The position numbers and the translations under genes were made by a program. Below are positions 38,185 to 49,029 of a DNA stretch of 64,000 nucleotides, in pieces. This DNA comes from Galeruca laticollis. Taxonomy: Eukaryota; Arthropoda; Insecta; Coleoptera; Chrysomelidae. Numbering within the stretch: position 1 is the stretch's first letter; each line of letters starts with the position of its first letter. Location of the stretch: assembly GCA_963921935.1 (NCBI GenBank), contig OY998180.1, positions 209,354,744 through 209,418,743 on the forward strand, read 5' to 3'. Below the pieces are notes generated by a model, which was not told the DNA's origin, searched no databases, and was given only the letters and a program-made list of their open reading frames with translations.

Positions 38185-38258
38185 CTGCAGTATATGCGTT
38201 CCTTGATGTTGTTCAAAAATTTCCATTGCCAAGCCACCTTGAGTCCTGTTCCTTCCAG
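38185..38258 (-). CDS. trh: trachealess (trh) exon: linker between bHLH and PAS-A
   Basis: A 74-bp exon with acceptor CTATTGTTTCAG before 38258 and donor CTGCAG/GTATTT after 38185. Two bases complete a split codon, then 24 codons read GRNRTQGGLAMEIFEQHQGT and HILQ. FEQHQGTHILQ directly before SLDGFA is the same as in fly trachealess. The more upstream residues (GRNRTQGGLAM) belong to the variable linker after the bHLH. The bHLH exon itself was searched for in 38259-64000 on this strand and not found, so it probably lies beyond the window. Confidence 0.93.
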
Positions 38259-38447
38259 CTGAAACAATAGAAAGTCATTAAGATTTTTACCAAAGTTAAA
38301 GTTGCGATAACCAATTTTAAAAACGAAAAACCTATCAGTTATAAACCAAAATTGAATCTTTGTCAATAAATTTAAACAAAAATAATGATAAAAAACAACA
38401 ATATTACGAAGGGGTCACGAAAACTTCGAACTTTACAGCTACACATA

Positions 38448-39900
38448 TGTCCAAAAGTTTGGAATACGTACAAATAATATATCTACGCCTATGGTGATTT
38501 AAAAAAAGTTGTTGATATTTATTCTAGAGCGTTTTTAAATGAAAACTATGAAAAATTTGATTCGTTTTTGTAGCAATTTGGTCACGTTAAACTGATTTTG
38601 GTATTTACATATTATTTCAGTTCTTGTAAAAATTTCATTCGAGCCGTTTAAGAATGCCTAGATACATGATATATCATTTCGACAGATCTAGAGTAATTGT
38701 CTTGTTACAACAGGGCTTTATTCAAAGTGATATCGCCAATATTATTGGCGTCACTCAGAGGGCTGTATCGTATATTCAAAAAAAATTCCAAGACACAAAT
38801 GACGTGAAGGATCGCCCCAGAAGAGGCAGAAATGAATGTACAACAGCAGCACAAGACCGGCAGATAACATTGATAGCTCGAAGAAATCGTCTGGAATCTA
38901 CAAGTGGTATATCCAGAGAAATTGTTAGGCTTGAAGGACTGAATATTTCACGGCAAACAATAACACGCAGACTAAATGCAGTAAATTTGTATCGCAGAAG
39001 ACCCTTACGTGTTCCCAAACTAACCTATCAACACAAAATTGTAAGGTTGCAATGGGTTCGAGAAATGGTACATCGTGGTCCTAACTGGAATAACGTGATG
39101 TTCTCTGATGAATCAAAAATTGGCTTGGTTTCTGATTCGTGTAGAATACTAGTTTGGAAGGCCTCAGGACGACAAGCCCGACTAGAAACAGCCCAGCCGC
39201 GTGTCCCATTTGAAGGTGGGAGTATTATGGTTTGCGGTGCTATTATGAGTGGCACACGGACGCCTCTACTGGTTCTGGAGAGAAGAGTCACTGGTGCTGT
39301 ATACATCGAGGAGGTTTTAAATCCTGCCATGCGTCTATTCCGAGGGGCAGTAGGTGATAGATTTGTGTTTATGCATGACAACGCACCTCCGCATCGAACA
39401 GCAGCAGTACAACATTTTCTGGTAGAAGAAGGAATATCCACAATATGGTGGCCCTCAAATTCCCCTGACATGAACGTCATTGAACATGCCTGGGACATTC
39501 TCAAAACACGCATTAAGAAGCGAAACAATCCCCCTATTACACTGCGAGAACTAAAAGATGCTGCTCGTGAAGAATGGGAGAGAACTCCGCAAGCCCAGCA
39601 CGACCATTTAATGGACAGCATGCCAAATCGCCTACAGTCATGCATACAGGCCAATGGAGGAAATACTGATTATTACTTTTATAAAAAAATATTTTTTTCT
39701 ATACTAATTTAATTTTAAATGTAAGTGGTACATTGTAAATTTTATTAATTAATTATTTTTTTGCATATTGTTTATCTGGCTTTGAGATTCATTTAGTATT
39801 GGCGGGAGTTGTAGCAAAATGATGTTTAATTTTTCAGTAGTTTTTTTATATAAAAATAAAAAAAAAGATGAAATGTTTCAATATTCCAAACTTTTGGACA
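38448..39900 (+). mobile_element. Complete Tc1-type transposon with intact transposase
   Basis: The ends TGTCCAAAAGTTTGGAATA and their inverted copy lie at 38448 and 39900 and are flanked by TA (38446-38447 and 39901-39902). The 1.45-kb element contains one full-length transposase gene (38654-39712) with no stop or frameshift. It is the only intact DNA transposon in the window. It lies in the trh intron about 190 bp upstream of the exon at 38185-38258. Confidence 0.92.
38654..39712 (+). CDS. Tc1 transposase (DD34E), 352 aa, apparently intact
   Basis: Tc1 transposases bind the terminal repeats and cut and paste the element at TA sites in the nucleus. The N-terminus has two helix-turn-helix segments: GFIQSDIANIIGVTQRAVSY (about residues 22-41) and SREIVRLEGLNISRQTITRR (about 85-105). 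A GRPR-like RPRRGRNE lies between them. Catalytic residues: FSDESK (first Asp), MHDNAPPHRT (second Asp) and NSPDMNVIEHAWD with Glu 34 residues after the second Asp spacing (DD34E). Length 352 aa is normal for the family (about 340). ATG at 38654 is the first in frame after the 5' terminal repeat. Confidence 0.92.
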   Translation: MPRYMIYHFDRSRVIVLLQQGFIQSDIANIIGVTQRAVSYIQKKFQDTNDVKDRPRRGRNECTTAAQDRQITLIARRNRLESTSGISREIVRLEGLNISRQTITRRLNAVNLYRRRPLRVPKLTYQHKIVRLQWVREMVHRGPNWNNVMFSDESKIGLVSDSCRILVWKASGRQARLETAQPRVPFEGGSIMVCGAIMSGTRTPLLVLERRVTGAVYIEEVLNPAMRLFRGAVGDRFVFMHDNAPPHRTAAVQHFLVEEGISTIWWPSNSPDMNVIEHAWDILKTRIKKRNNPPITLRELKDAAREEWERTPQAQHDHLMDSMPNRLQSCIQANGGNTDYYFYKKIFFSILI

Positions 39901-40302
39901 TATGATTGATAGTAGTTGAAGTAAAATTTACTGTCGCGGCATCTACTCATGCTACTGTTTTAAATGAATTATCTAGAAACAGTTAGTTTCATTTAAAACA
40001 GTAATCTTATATATATATATATATATATATTATTTTGTATTTAGGTCGATTTCGTTTTTAGATGGCTTGATCATCATTCAGATATATAATGTCATTGTAA
40101 AATATTTTGAAAGATCCTGTCATTTAGTTTTATGAAATGTTAGCTTTAAATGTTGTTTTTCTATTAATTTCAGGTAAGAAATATTGTTTTTGATTTTAAA
40201 TATGTTATGTATATTTGGAATACAATAAGCATTGTTCTGTTAAAAATATATTTTTCTATTAATTTCAGAACAACACATGAGCTTTTATTTCGTTACCCTT
40301 AT

Positions 40303-40307
40303 TCCAC

Positions 40308-40374
<67 letters not shown>

Positions 40375-40976
40375 ATTTATGAAAACTAAAGTCGTCTGTC
40401 CGTTCTATCCGGCTGATTTCCTTCATTTTTTCTAAATGAAAGGTATTTAGACACAGATATGTCATCAACCATTGAAATTTACTCAACTCCCACCTTACTC
40501 AAGTTAAACTCAAACGCGATTCATTCCTGTACATTTCCTATGGGACACATTCACTCAAGCAATTCGAATTCTCATAGCTCCTTTTCTAATGAATGGATCT
40601 TGATCGTTTCACTCTCAGAACACTCAGTGGATCAAGCTCTTTCTTTTGAGATATTAACTGCTTAAATTAGTTGAGTTTGAGGAAAGTTATGCGAGCACAA
40701 TCAATTTTACATTCAATTTTTTCAAGATTGTCCTTCAGTCAAAACTCTATAACTAGTTCTAATTAACGTAGGCTGTTAACACAAGTCTAAGAACACTCAG
40801 TGGATCTTTTGAGCTATTAACTGTTTAATAACTGTTTAAATTCGTTGAGTTCATGGAAAGTTATGTGTGCACAATCAACTTTACTTTCAATTTTTTCCAA
40901 ATACTGCGGCCGACGCACAGCTAATATTGTCTGGAAGGAAGTACTGGAAAATGCTGTGGAGCAGCACGGGTCTTCT
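40303..40976 (+). mobile_element. Candidate non-autonomous Helitron (3' end clear)
   Basis: At 40953-40976 the sequence forms the hairpin TGCTG-TGGAG-CAGCA, followed 8 nt later by CTAG and then T. That is the standard Helitron 3' end (hairpin, CTRR, host T). Upstream there are two imperfect direct copies of about 110 bp beginning GAACACTCAGTGGATC (40618 and 40790). The 5' end is not certain; a TC near 40303 just before a (TA)n tract (40307-40369) is a candidate. No Rep/helicase coding sequence is present. Confidence 0.5.
40307..40369. repeat. (TA)n microsatellite
   Basis: TA tract; a shorter one lies at 40010-40030, preceded by a 16-bp-arm palindrome TACTGTTTTAAATGAA (about 39953) and its complement (about 39990), related to sequence at 62340-62400. 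Confidence 0.9.
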
Positions 40977-41025
40977 AGTAGTAATTAAAGTAATAACAGT
41001 ATTTAAAAATTGCTAATACCTAAAT

Positions 41026-42159
41026 TTGTTATTGTGTACAGTTGCGGCCAATAAAAAATGTGACAACTCTTATAGCAGATTTTTGTCTAATTCTAGCTGC
41101 TTGAATTTGTCTTATGAATATGTCATATGTCAACATTGGATATTTGAAATCTATCAGACAATTCCAAATTCGAAAGTAATGATGGGGCATATAAATTCAG
41201 TGACGAAAGGTGGAATAATCGCATGATGGGTGGTCAGTGAGGCAAACTGCGGCATTTTACCATGTAAGCAAGAACTCAGTTTCCAGTATTTTAAGATGGC
41301 GATATGATGGAACAATCAATAGAACTCCAGGCGCAGGACGTCCGATAAAGTCAACTGCTGAAGAAGATGCTGCATTGATTAACCATTTAAGAGCAAATCT
41401 ATTTGAAACAGTAGTTCAAGCTGTTCCAGCATCCTGTCGTACGGGCCGTCGCAGAAGAGCACAGTTTGAATTGAAATGCCACGCAGCAGCAAGGAAACTA
41501 TTATTAAACAATAGTCATAAAGAAGCAAGAATGGGGTTCGCTTTAGAGCATATTGCTTGTGACGAACAATTTTGGAATCGTGCTATTTTTACATATGAAA
41601 AGGTTTCCCAATCATCAAATAGCGGCAATATTCGTGTCTATCGCCCAATGAATACACGGTTTGACGAGAATTATGTCAATTTGACAAATAAAAGTGGTCG
41701 TTTTTCTGTAAATATGTGGACGTGGATATCTACGCAGGGACCTGGAGTTCTATGGCATATTGGCGAAAGATTTAATAGTAAAGCATATATCAGAATTTTG
41801 AAAAATGTTATGATTCCATCTGTTGAGATTATTTTCCCTAACAATGATTTTATCTTCCAACAAGATAACTGTGCAGTGCATAACTCGGGTGTAGTGACCG
41901 AATGATTTCGGGCACAGAATATTAATGTTCTTAACTGTTGTAGTGAAAGCCCAGACTTGAATACACTAGAAAATGCGTGGGAAATGTTAGTAAGAGAAAT
42001 TCGAAAGGCAAATGTAAGACCAAGAAACGTCGTTGAAGGTTTGTTGGACGTTATGAATAATGCCTGGGAGGAAATAACTGAATAATATTGTTCGACATTA
42101 TATAGATCGATGACCAGTAGATTAAGAGAAGTCATCATAGAGCATAATGGGTGGATTAC
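41026..42159 (+). pseudogene. Dead Tc1-type transposase, interrupted downstream by a PLE
   Basis: Plus-strand reading from before 41237: ...SVRQTAAFYHVSKNSVSSIL (HTH), TPGAGRPIKST (GRPR-like), IFTYEKVSQ, FIFQQDNCAVHNSG (second Asp), a TGA at 41906-41908, CCSESPDLNTLENAWE (Glu in DD34E spacing) and, after a TAA at 42083, TSRLREVIIEHNGW to about 42168. The first catalytic Asp (FTDEK in relatives) reads Tyr, so it is inactive even without the stops. A candidate 5' terminal repeat is GTTGCGGCCAATAAAAAATG near 41041. The 3' terminal region is displaced to about 44689-44740 by the PLE insertion. Confidence 0.82.
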
Positions 42160-42172
42160 TAAATATTAATTG

Positions 42173-44675
42173 AATAGATGAGGCTTTTACTTGATGAAGA
42201 TCCATACTGAACGATGAAATAAAACAATATAATTTGTTTAAATCTTCATTTATTTGAACTAATGTTCAGTTTAAACTTGTTGACGCGTTTGACAAACACA
42301 GTAGCTTTGTCAAAACGAATGAAGGTAAAATATAAAGATGTCTTAATATATACAGTGCTAAATACAGAATTCTATTTACTAAGGTTAACAATGATATTGA
42401 AAGAAATTACCTGGAAATTCATTCACTACAAACATTCCTATGCTATCTTCTAGGTAAAGAGGTTCAATAAAGGAGACTGATTGATATCTATTTGGTCGTT
42501 AAGGAGATTACCTGAATATTTATTTTTGTTACTCTCAAGGGCCTCTAATAAATTTAAACTAAAGGATTTACCGACTACATGGAGAATTTCAAAATTTGGG
42601 TCGAAAATGTGTTGGTTTTCTAATAAATGATTTGAATAGTTAGAATCTAATTTTTTGTTGTCATAGCTACGTTTGTGTTCCGAAATTCTAGTTTTAAAAT
42701 TTCTAAAAGTTCTACCGATATAAATTTTATCACAATTGTCATTACCACATTTTAATTTATAAACTCCTGATTTGTTTAATTTTGAAGATTTAGATTTATT
42801 ATTATTTGTTTTTTTTTATTTTTATGAATTTGGATAAATTGTGATCAGTTTTAAAGGAAATATTCATGTCTAAAGTTTCTAAAAATGATTTAATTTTTAA
42901 GGATAGTGTTCCAAAGTATGGTAAGCTTTTAAATTGTTTATTATTTTTATCTGAAGGGAATACTTGTTCTAAAGTCTGTTTTTTTATCTTTTTATTTATG
43001 ATCTTGTCAATTAAATTTGGATCGTAATTATTATTAACTGCTATTTGTTTTATGATATTTAATTCTTTGTTATAATTATTAATATTTAATGGGACTGTTA
43101 AGAGTCTGTGTATCATACTATTGAAAGCTGCTGTTTATGACTGAATGGGTGGACCGAACTATTATGAATTGTAATATCTGTATGTGATGGTTTATGAAAT
43201 ATAGAAAAATAATGTTTATTATTTATATTTGAAATTGTAAGGTCTAGAAAGTTTATCGACTTATTTTGTTCAAGTTCTACGGTAAATTTGATATTATTGT
43301 GAATCGAGTATATGTAAGTAATGAAGCTCTCTAATTGTCTATTGGTACCGATGAAGCTAGCTAAAATGTCGTCCTTATATCGATGCCAGTACATACATTT
43401 TTTACTAAGGGGGTGTGAATTATTTTGTCTATATTATCCATGAAAATTTCTGCTAGTACGGGGCTGAGGGGGTTGCCCATAATCAAAACATCTTTACTGC
43501 TATAAACCTCTCCATTGAAATGAAAATAATTTTGATTCAAACACACTTTTAATAAAGTAATTATATCAGAGTGTATTATAGGATTAACATTATTGTATGT
43601 AAGCAAGTTATCAACAAGAGTTATAGCTTCTTTAGGAGGTATACTAGGGAATAGATTTGTTACATCGAACGATATGAATTTAAAATTATGGGGTAGTATT
43701 ATATCTTGAATATTATTAATTAATTCCGTTGAGTTTTTAACTGAGAATCGAGGTATAAATGAGCAATAATTAGAGATGACATCTATGAGAATCTTTTAAA
43801 TTTTGAATGAAGGTGCTGTGAAATAAGAAACAACTGGCCTGATTGGGTACACCTCTTTATGGAGTTTAATTAATGAATAAAGTTCAGGGTGTTGCGGATT
43901 GGGTAAAAATAATTTATATTTTTCTTTATCGTTAATTATTGATTTAGCGTTATCTACTGCTAATTCTATTTCTTTCTGAAATTTATTAGTTGGGTCTTTT
44001 TTAAGGGCCTCAAAATTGCTTGGCTGAATAAAATTGTTGGTTTTTAATATATAATCTTCTTTAGGCAATGCTATTACCGTAAAAATAATAAATCTAAATC
44101 TTCAAAATTAAACAAATCAGGAGTTTATAAATTAAAATGTGGTAATGACAATTGTGATAAAATTTATATCGGTAGAACTTTTAGGAATTTTAAAACTAGA
44201 ATTTCGGAACACAAACGTAGCTATGACAACAAAAAAATTGATTCTAATAATTCAAATCATTTATTAGAAAACCAACACATTTTCGACCCAAATTTTGAAA
44301 TTCTCCATATAGTCGGTAAATCCTTTAGTTTAAATTTATTAGAGGCCCTAGAGATTAACCAAAATAAATATTCAGATAATCTCCTTAACGACCAAATAGA
44401 TATCAATCAGTCTCCTTTATTGAACCTCTTTACCTAGAAGATAGCTTAGGAATGTTTGTAGTGAATGAATTTCCAGGTAATTTATTTCAATACCATTGTT
44501 ACCATTAGTAAATAGAATTCTGTATTTAGCACTGTATATATTAAGACATTTTTATATTTTACCTTCATTCGTTTTGACAAAGCTACTGTGTTAGTGAAAC
44601 GCATCAACAAGTTTATATTGAACATTAGTTCAAATAAATGAAGATTTAAACAAATTATATTGTTTTATTTCACGT
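42173..44675 (-). mobile_element. Penelope-like element with about 0.5-kb inverted arms and 13-bp target duplication
   Basis: TAAATATTAATTG occurs just outside both ends (42160-42172 and 44676-44688), a 13-bp target-site duplication within the 3' end of the Tc1 copy. Minus-strand coding: LHKEVYPIRPVVSYFTAP (about 43850), MGNPLSPVLAEIFMDN (about 43480), RYKDDILASFIG (43390), NFLDLTISNI, SSVHPFSHK, MIHRLLTVPLN, then GIY-YIG (GVYKLKCGNDNCDKIYIGRT at about 42750 reaching to 42440). The same GIY-YIG part and 3' end are repeated in inverted orientation at 44090-44660. The copy has several frameshifts and lacks the RT N-terminus. Confidence 0.9.
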
Positions 44676-45184
44676 TAAATATTAATTGTTGTTTTTTATT
44701 GAAAATTAAAAATTATTTAGTGGCCTTTGATATATAACAATGGAAAACAATATTATTTACACTTTAGTGTTATTATTATTTAAATATACTACAAAACTGT
44801 TTCCCGGAAACGGAAAAGACATATTCACACTAAGCAACAACAACTGTCCTATTTTTTATGGCCGCAGCTGTACACGTGTGATTATGTTTTCATCATTAAT
44901 GAGATTCTATAATATACATATAGTAGTTTTAAAACAAAGTTATACAGAATCCAGGACTTCACATTTCTAAATTATTTTTTAATATACAGGGTCTTTCAAA
45001 AGGTCGCAGCATATCAATGTTATTATTTTAAAGTTTCCACGGGATAATTTCAAATATATAGCCTCTTTTATGTAAATTTTTTAACGAAATCATTATCCTG
45101 CATTATTTTAAATCAACAACTTAGGGTTATTAATTTTCTTAATGGCGAAAGAATTTTGTATTAGTCGTGTTTTGTTGTTCCAAG

Positions 45185-45775
45185 ATGTATAAAGTCAAGG
45201 ATCTTGGAGTTACTTATAACAGTCAAATGTCTTTCTTTTCACATATACAAAAATCAGGAGTGCCAATCATATAATGAGTTTAGTTTTCAGACAAACCACT
45301 CATTTTTCAAATCTTGAGACTAAAAATGTTGTTTAATACTTTAGTAAGGTCTAAACTTGAGTTTGGATCTATTATCTGGGGAGATCAACCTCAAATGTTG
45401 GCCGGATTATAGAACAATTAGATTACGGGAAGAATTTGAGGTTATATCTATATCACTAGTCGACATAAATTGAATATGATGATTTTCTTGTATAAAATAA
45501 TTAATTGTATATCGATATCAAGTAATTTATTGTACTTAATTCCTTTCAAAGTTTCCTCAAGGTCAACTCGATCCTCTATTATTTGGGAGACTAGGAAAAT
45601 TAGCTGGTTCTCCTCTTGAGGACATGTTTAAACCTGGCCAATAATGTAAATATTGTTACCGAAGTAGATTGGACAATGTCAATTAGACAATTTAAGAACA
45701 ATATTTTTGAATATATTAAGAAAGTTGGTGTATGAAGGAACAGTTCTGGAAACTAGTCGTCTTTGCCTTGGTTTT
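45185..45775 (+). mobile_element. CR1/Jockey-like LINE RT C-terminal fragment
   Basis: The plus strand reads YKVKDLGVTYNSQMSFFSHI, then, after stops, NTLVRSKLEFGSIIWG, MIFLYKIINCISISSNLLYL and FKVSSRSTRSS. The pattern DLGV.YD..LSF..HI, LVRSKLEY.S.IW, F.YKIINGI.DS..LL matches the C-terminus of many insect LINE RTs. Frameshifts and stops are numerous. CAGGGTCTTTCAAAAGG after TA at 44990 may be an unrelated TIR end. Confidence 0.65.
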
Positions 45776-46079
45776 AATTCACTACATTAATCAATAAATT
45801 ACTGTTATATTTATCAATCGGCAGTTATCAATTTCTTCCAACTTGCGTTCTTTTTACTGCGGATGTCAACAATAATTTCAAGCTCCTTGCATTTTATTTT
45901 TATCCCTGTATAAGACTATTGACTGAATTTACATCATTAAAAATTGGAAATATTGAAGCCTCAATTTCACGTGGTAGGCAGTTTTCATACATGAATTTCA
46001 TAAATCCGAATCTGGCCTTTTTACTACACTCAGTAAATTTGAACATTTGTATAAATTTTAATGTTCATAGAATTTGTTA

Positions 46080-47335
46080 GATTAACCCCATATGCAGAAA
46101 ACATCCGAGGTGAATACCAAGCAAACTTCAGAAAATACAGGTCAACTATAGACTAACTTTTCACACCAAAGGCAAATTCTAGGAAAGGCTTGGGAATATA
46201 ATAGAATAATACATAACCTCTTCATAGATTTCTGACAGACTTATGATAGCATAGAGAGAAGCCAAGTATGGAACGCAATGGCGTTTTCAATTCCAAAAAA
46301 GCTGATCCAGATGACCAAAATTTGCATAGAGAGAGGTACGGGTAAACAATAACAAATCCAGCAGCTTTGGGATAGATAACGGACTAAAACAAGGCGATGC
46401 CCTCTCGCCACTACTGTTCAACCTCGTCCTAGAGAAAGCCGTGAGAACAGCTGAGATAAAAACTGAACTGCTAACAACGAAAGGTCACAAATTGCTGTTA
46501 GCATACGCAGTTGACATCGACATCATCGGGGATTCTGTCGTAACAATAAAAGACATTTTCAACAAGATCGAGAAAACAACAAGCGAAGTAGGACTAAGAA
46601 TTAACGAGGAATAGACGAAATACATGTGCGTAAATAGAACGGCACGAAGAGATAGATTAGGACAAAACGTCACAATAAACAATTTAAACTTCGAAAGAGT
46701 ACGAGTAGAACACTTCAAATACCTTGGTGCCACAATTACAGTAGACAACGACGTCACTGAAGAAATCAAAGGCAGAATCCAGTCCGCAACCCGCTGTCTT
46801 TTTGCACTCAATAGCCTTATGAAATCAAAGAGTCTAACAAGGGCTTCAAAAATCAAGATATATAAAACTATCATCAAACCCATAATAATATATGGTAGCG
46901 AAATGTGGACAATGACCAAAGCAAATGAAGATAAACTCAGACGCTTCGAACGAAAGATTCTCGGAAAGATATTTGGACCCTACCACGATCCGACGACCAA
47001 CCGATATCGCATTGGAACTAATGCAGAGGTCCAAGAAATATACAAAGATAGCGATATTATCCAGGAGATTAAATCCCAGTGTTTAAGATGGGCAGGACAC
47101 GTACAGAGGCTACACGACGAAAGACTTGTAAAACTGATGGGAAGAGACTCCAACAGGCAAAAGACCACTCGGACGCCCCAGAACGCGTTGGAGAGACAAC
47201 ATAAGATCAGACCTCCAAAAAATGAACATCCCACTCGATCGCAGGTTGATGGAAGACAGGGCCTCCTGGAATAAAGTTGTGCAGTCAGCCAAGATCCACC
47301 CAAGGTTGTAGCGCTAAGTGATGATGATGATGATA
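46080..47335 (+). mobile_element. RTE-like LINE, RT second half and 3' end (dead)
   Basis: Frameshifted start (GEYQANFRKYRST, LFIDFxQTYDSI), then NGLKQGDALSPLLFNLVLEK (46390), LLLAYAVDIDIIGDSV (46500), and an open stretch 46624-47274: FKYLGATITVDNDVTEEIKG, YKTIIKPIIIYGSEMWTM, KILGKIFGPYHDPTTNRYRI, CLRWAGHVQRL. The catalytic YADD box reads YAVD, so one catalytic Asp is lost. A stop follows at about 46612. The copy ends with an ATGATGATGATGATAG tail, typical for RTE elements. Related to the fragment at 1-500. Confidence 0.85.
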
Positions 47336-47339
47336 GACT

Positions 47340-49027
47340 TTCTTACAATTGACCGATTACATTTTTACCCAAATAAAATAATATTCCATCTAAACCAAAA
47401 ACATTCATCTGTAGTTGAATGTTTTTGATCTAAACATATCTTTGTACGCGGATCTAAAATCTATCGAAATATCTAGTATAATGAATTGGTGCTTCTGTCA
47501 CAATAGCAGTCACTCATTTCATTTTGGAAAAATGACTTTATACAAAGAATGTCCTATTTTTGTCTTAGATTCATAATTGAATGAATGATAGCTTCAGGAG
47601 ATGAGATTAATAGAATTAATGAAGTTAAAGAAACTATTAAATGGTTAAGTTCTATAGTTGCTATGCCAATTGGATACAAAACGAATGTTTCAATTACTAT
47701 ATGGGTTATTGTCCAGTTTATTTATAATTGGCGTGTCAAAATATAAGCTTCTTTATCACACTTCCAAATACAGTCTGTAAAATATATAGAAATTTATTTG
47801 AAATTTTTAATTTTTACATCAAAAAATATTTATGTTAATGTACAAATATTTACAATGTGTATTTATTGCGTTTGAATCTATTAGTTTGGTTGTATTAGAG
47901 AAATAAATTCGTTGGAAAATCGAGAGATATTTTCACCAATTCCCCGAAAACACTTAATTCCTTCGACCACTTTGAACGCACTTGTTGGTCCCAAGAGTAA
48001 CATATTAATTTATTGATTCTGGGGCACGTTAGGTGCCTGCAGATATGGCAAATAGCATTTTTCATTAGAAGAATCTCAGGGGCCGATGTCCAGAAATCAT
48101 ATTTCAGTTGCCCAGTCAGTTTGTCGGACTTGTCCTTTAGGTTTAATGCAGGTCCGGATCCGTAGTATATTTTCCTTATATTTGAATAAATGAAATATAG
48201 AATACATTTCATATGAATTTAAAGAAATCCAGTCTTCAATTTAAAATTATTTCTGAACAAATCAATCTCAAACAAAATTTTTGTTGGTAACTTTTCTCTG
48301 TGAAACCTTTCCTTGTTCTAATTAAAATATACGTCCAGTTTTTTTAACAAGCATTTTAAAAATGTGTTTGCTGTTTGTTCGAAAATTCATTTGTCTCTCT
48401 GATAAATTCTCTCTTTTGTATCGAATTTTCAAACTTTCAGTCACAAGAATAAATATTATTTTGTTATTCTTGTGCTTTTGTGCTCCGACATGATTCACAA
48501 CCCTCTTTTGTATTTTAGAAACTATTTTCCGAGCGACTTGAACCACTGTGATCCCTATTATAATCTTCAATGTTTACTGGAATCGTTGGAAATATATTCT
48601 GTCGCATTACCTCTCATGAAAGATTCTATAACAATTTGTAAAGATAACTATTCTCTCGTTATTAATGCAATATAACTTGACATAGAAAAGTAAATATCTC
48701 TTCGTATTGTAAGATTTGCACGTGTTTTATTGATGGCATACGCTAGGAGATTTCATTTCTAACCCTCAATCGTGAATGTTTCTTCAAGTGGATCGGTTCG
48801 CTTCCAGCTTTGAGTCAAGCTCAAGTTGTATCTCAGTAGTTTACTGAAGTAAACTCTAGTAACGTATTTTATTATTCTTAGGCTTCTCGTTCACTGTATA
48901 TCTTACTTGAGCTACACATTCTCAAGAATATCTCGATTAGTAAACGAGTGATTATTATGTAGCAAATTTTTGCAACCGTAAAAAACATCGCTCAATTAAT
49001 AATAAGTGTAATAGTTCTGTGTGAATA
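47340..49027. other. No gene recognised
   Basis: A minus-strand open frame at 47895-48212 (105 codons) has no family resemblance I can name. The rest is AT-rich intronic DNA. Confidence 0.45.
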
Positions 49028-49029
49028 TA

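Noticed and set aside
39028..39654. 208-codon minus-strand frame
   Set aside because: Shadow of the intact Tc1 transposase.
47895..48212. 105-codon minus-strand frame
   Set aside because: No recognisable domain, splice site or element context.
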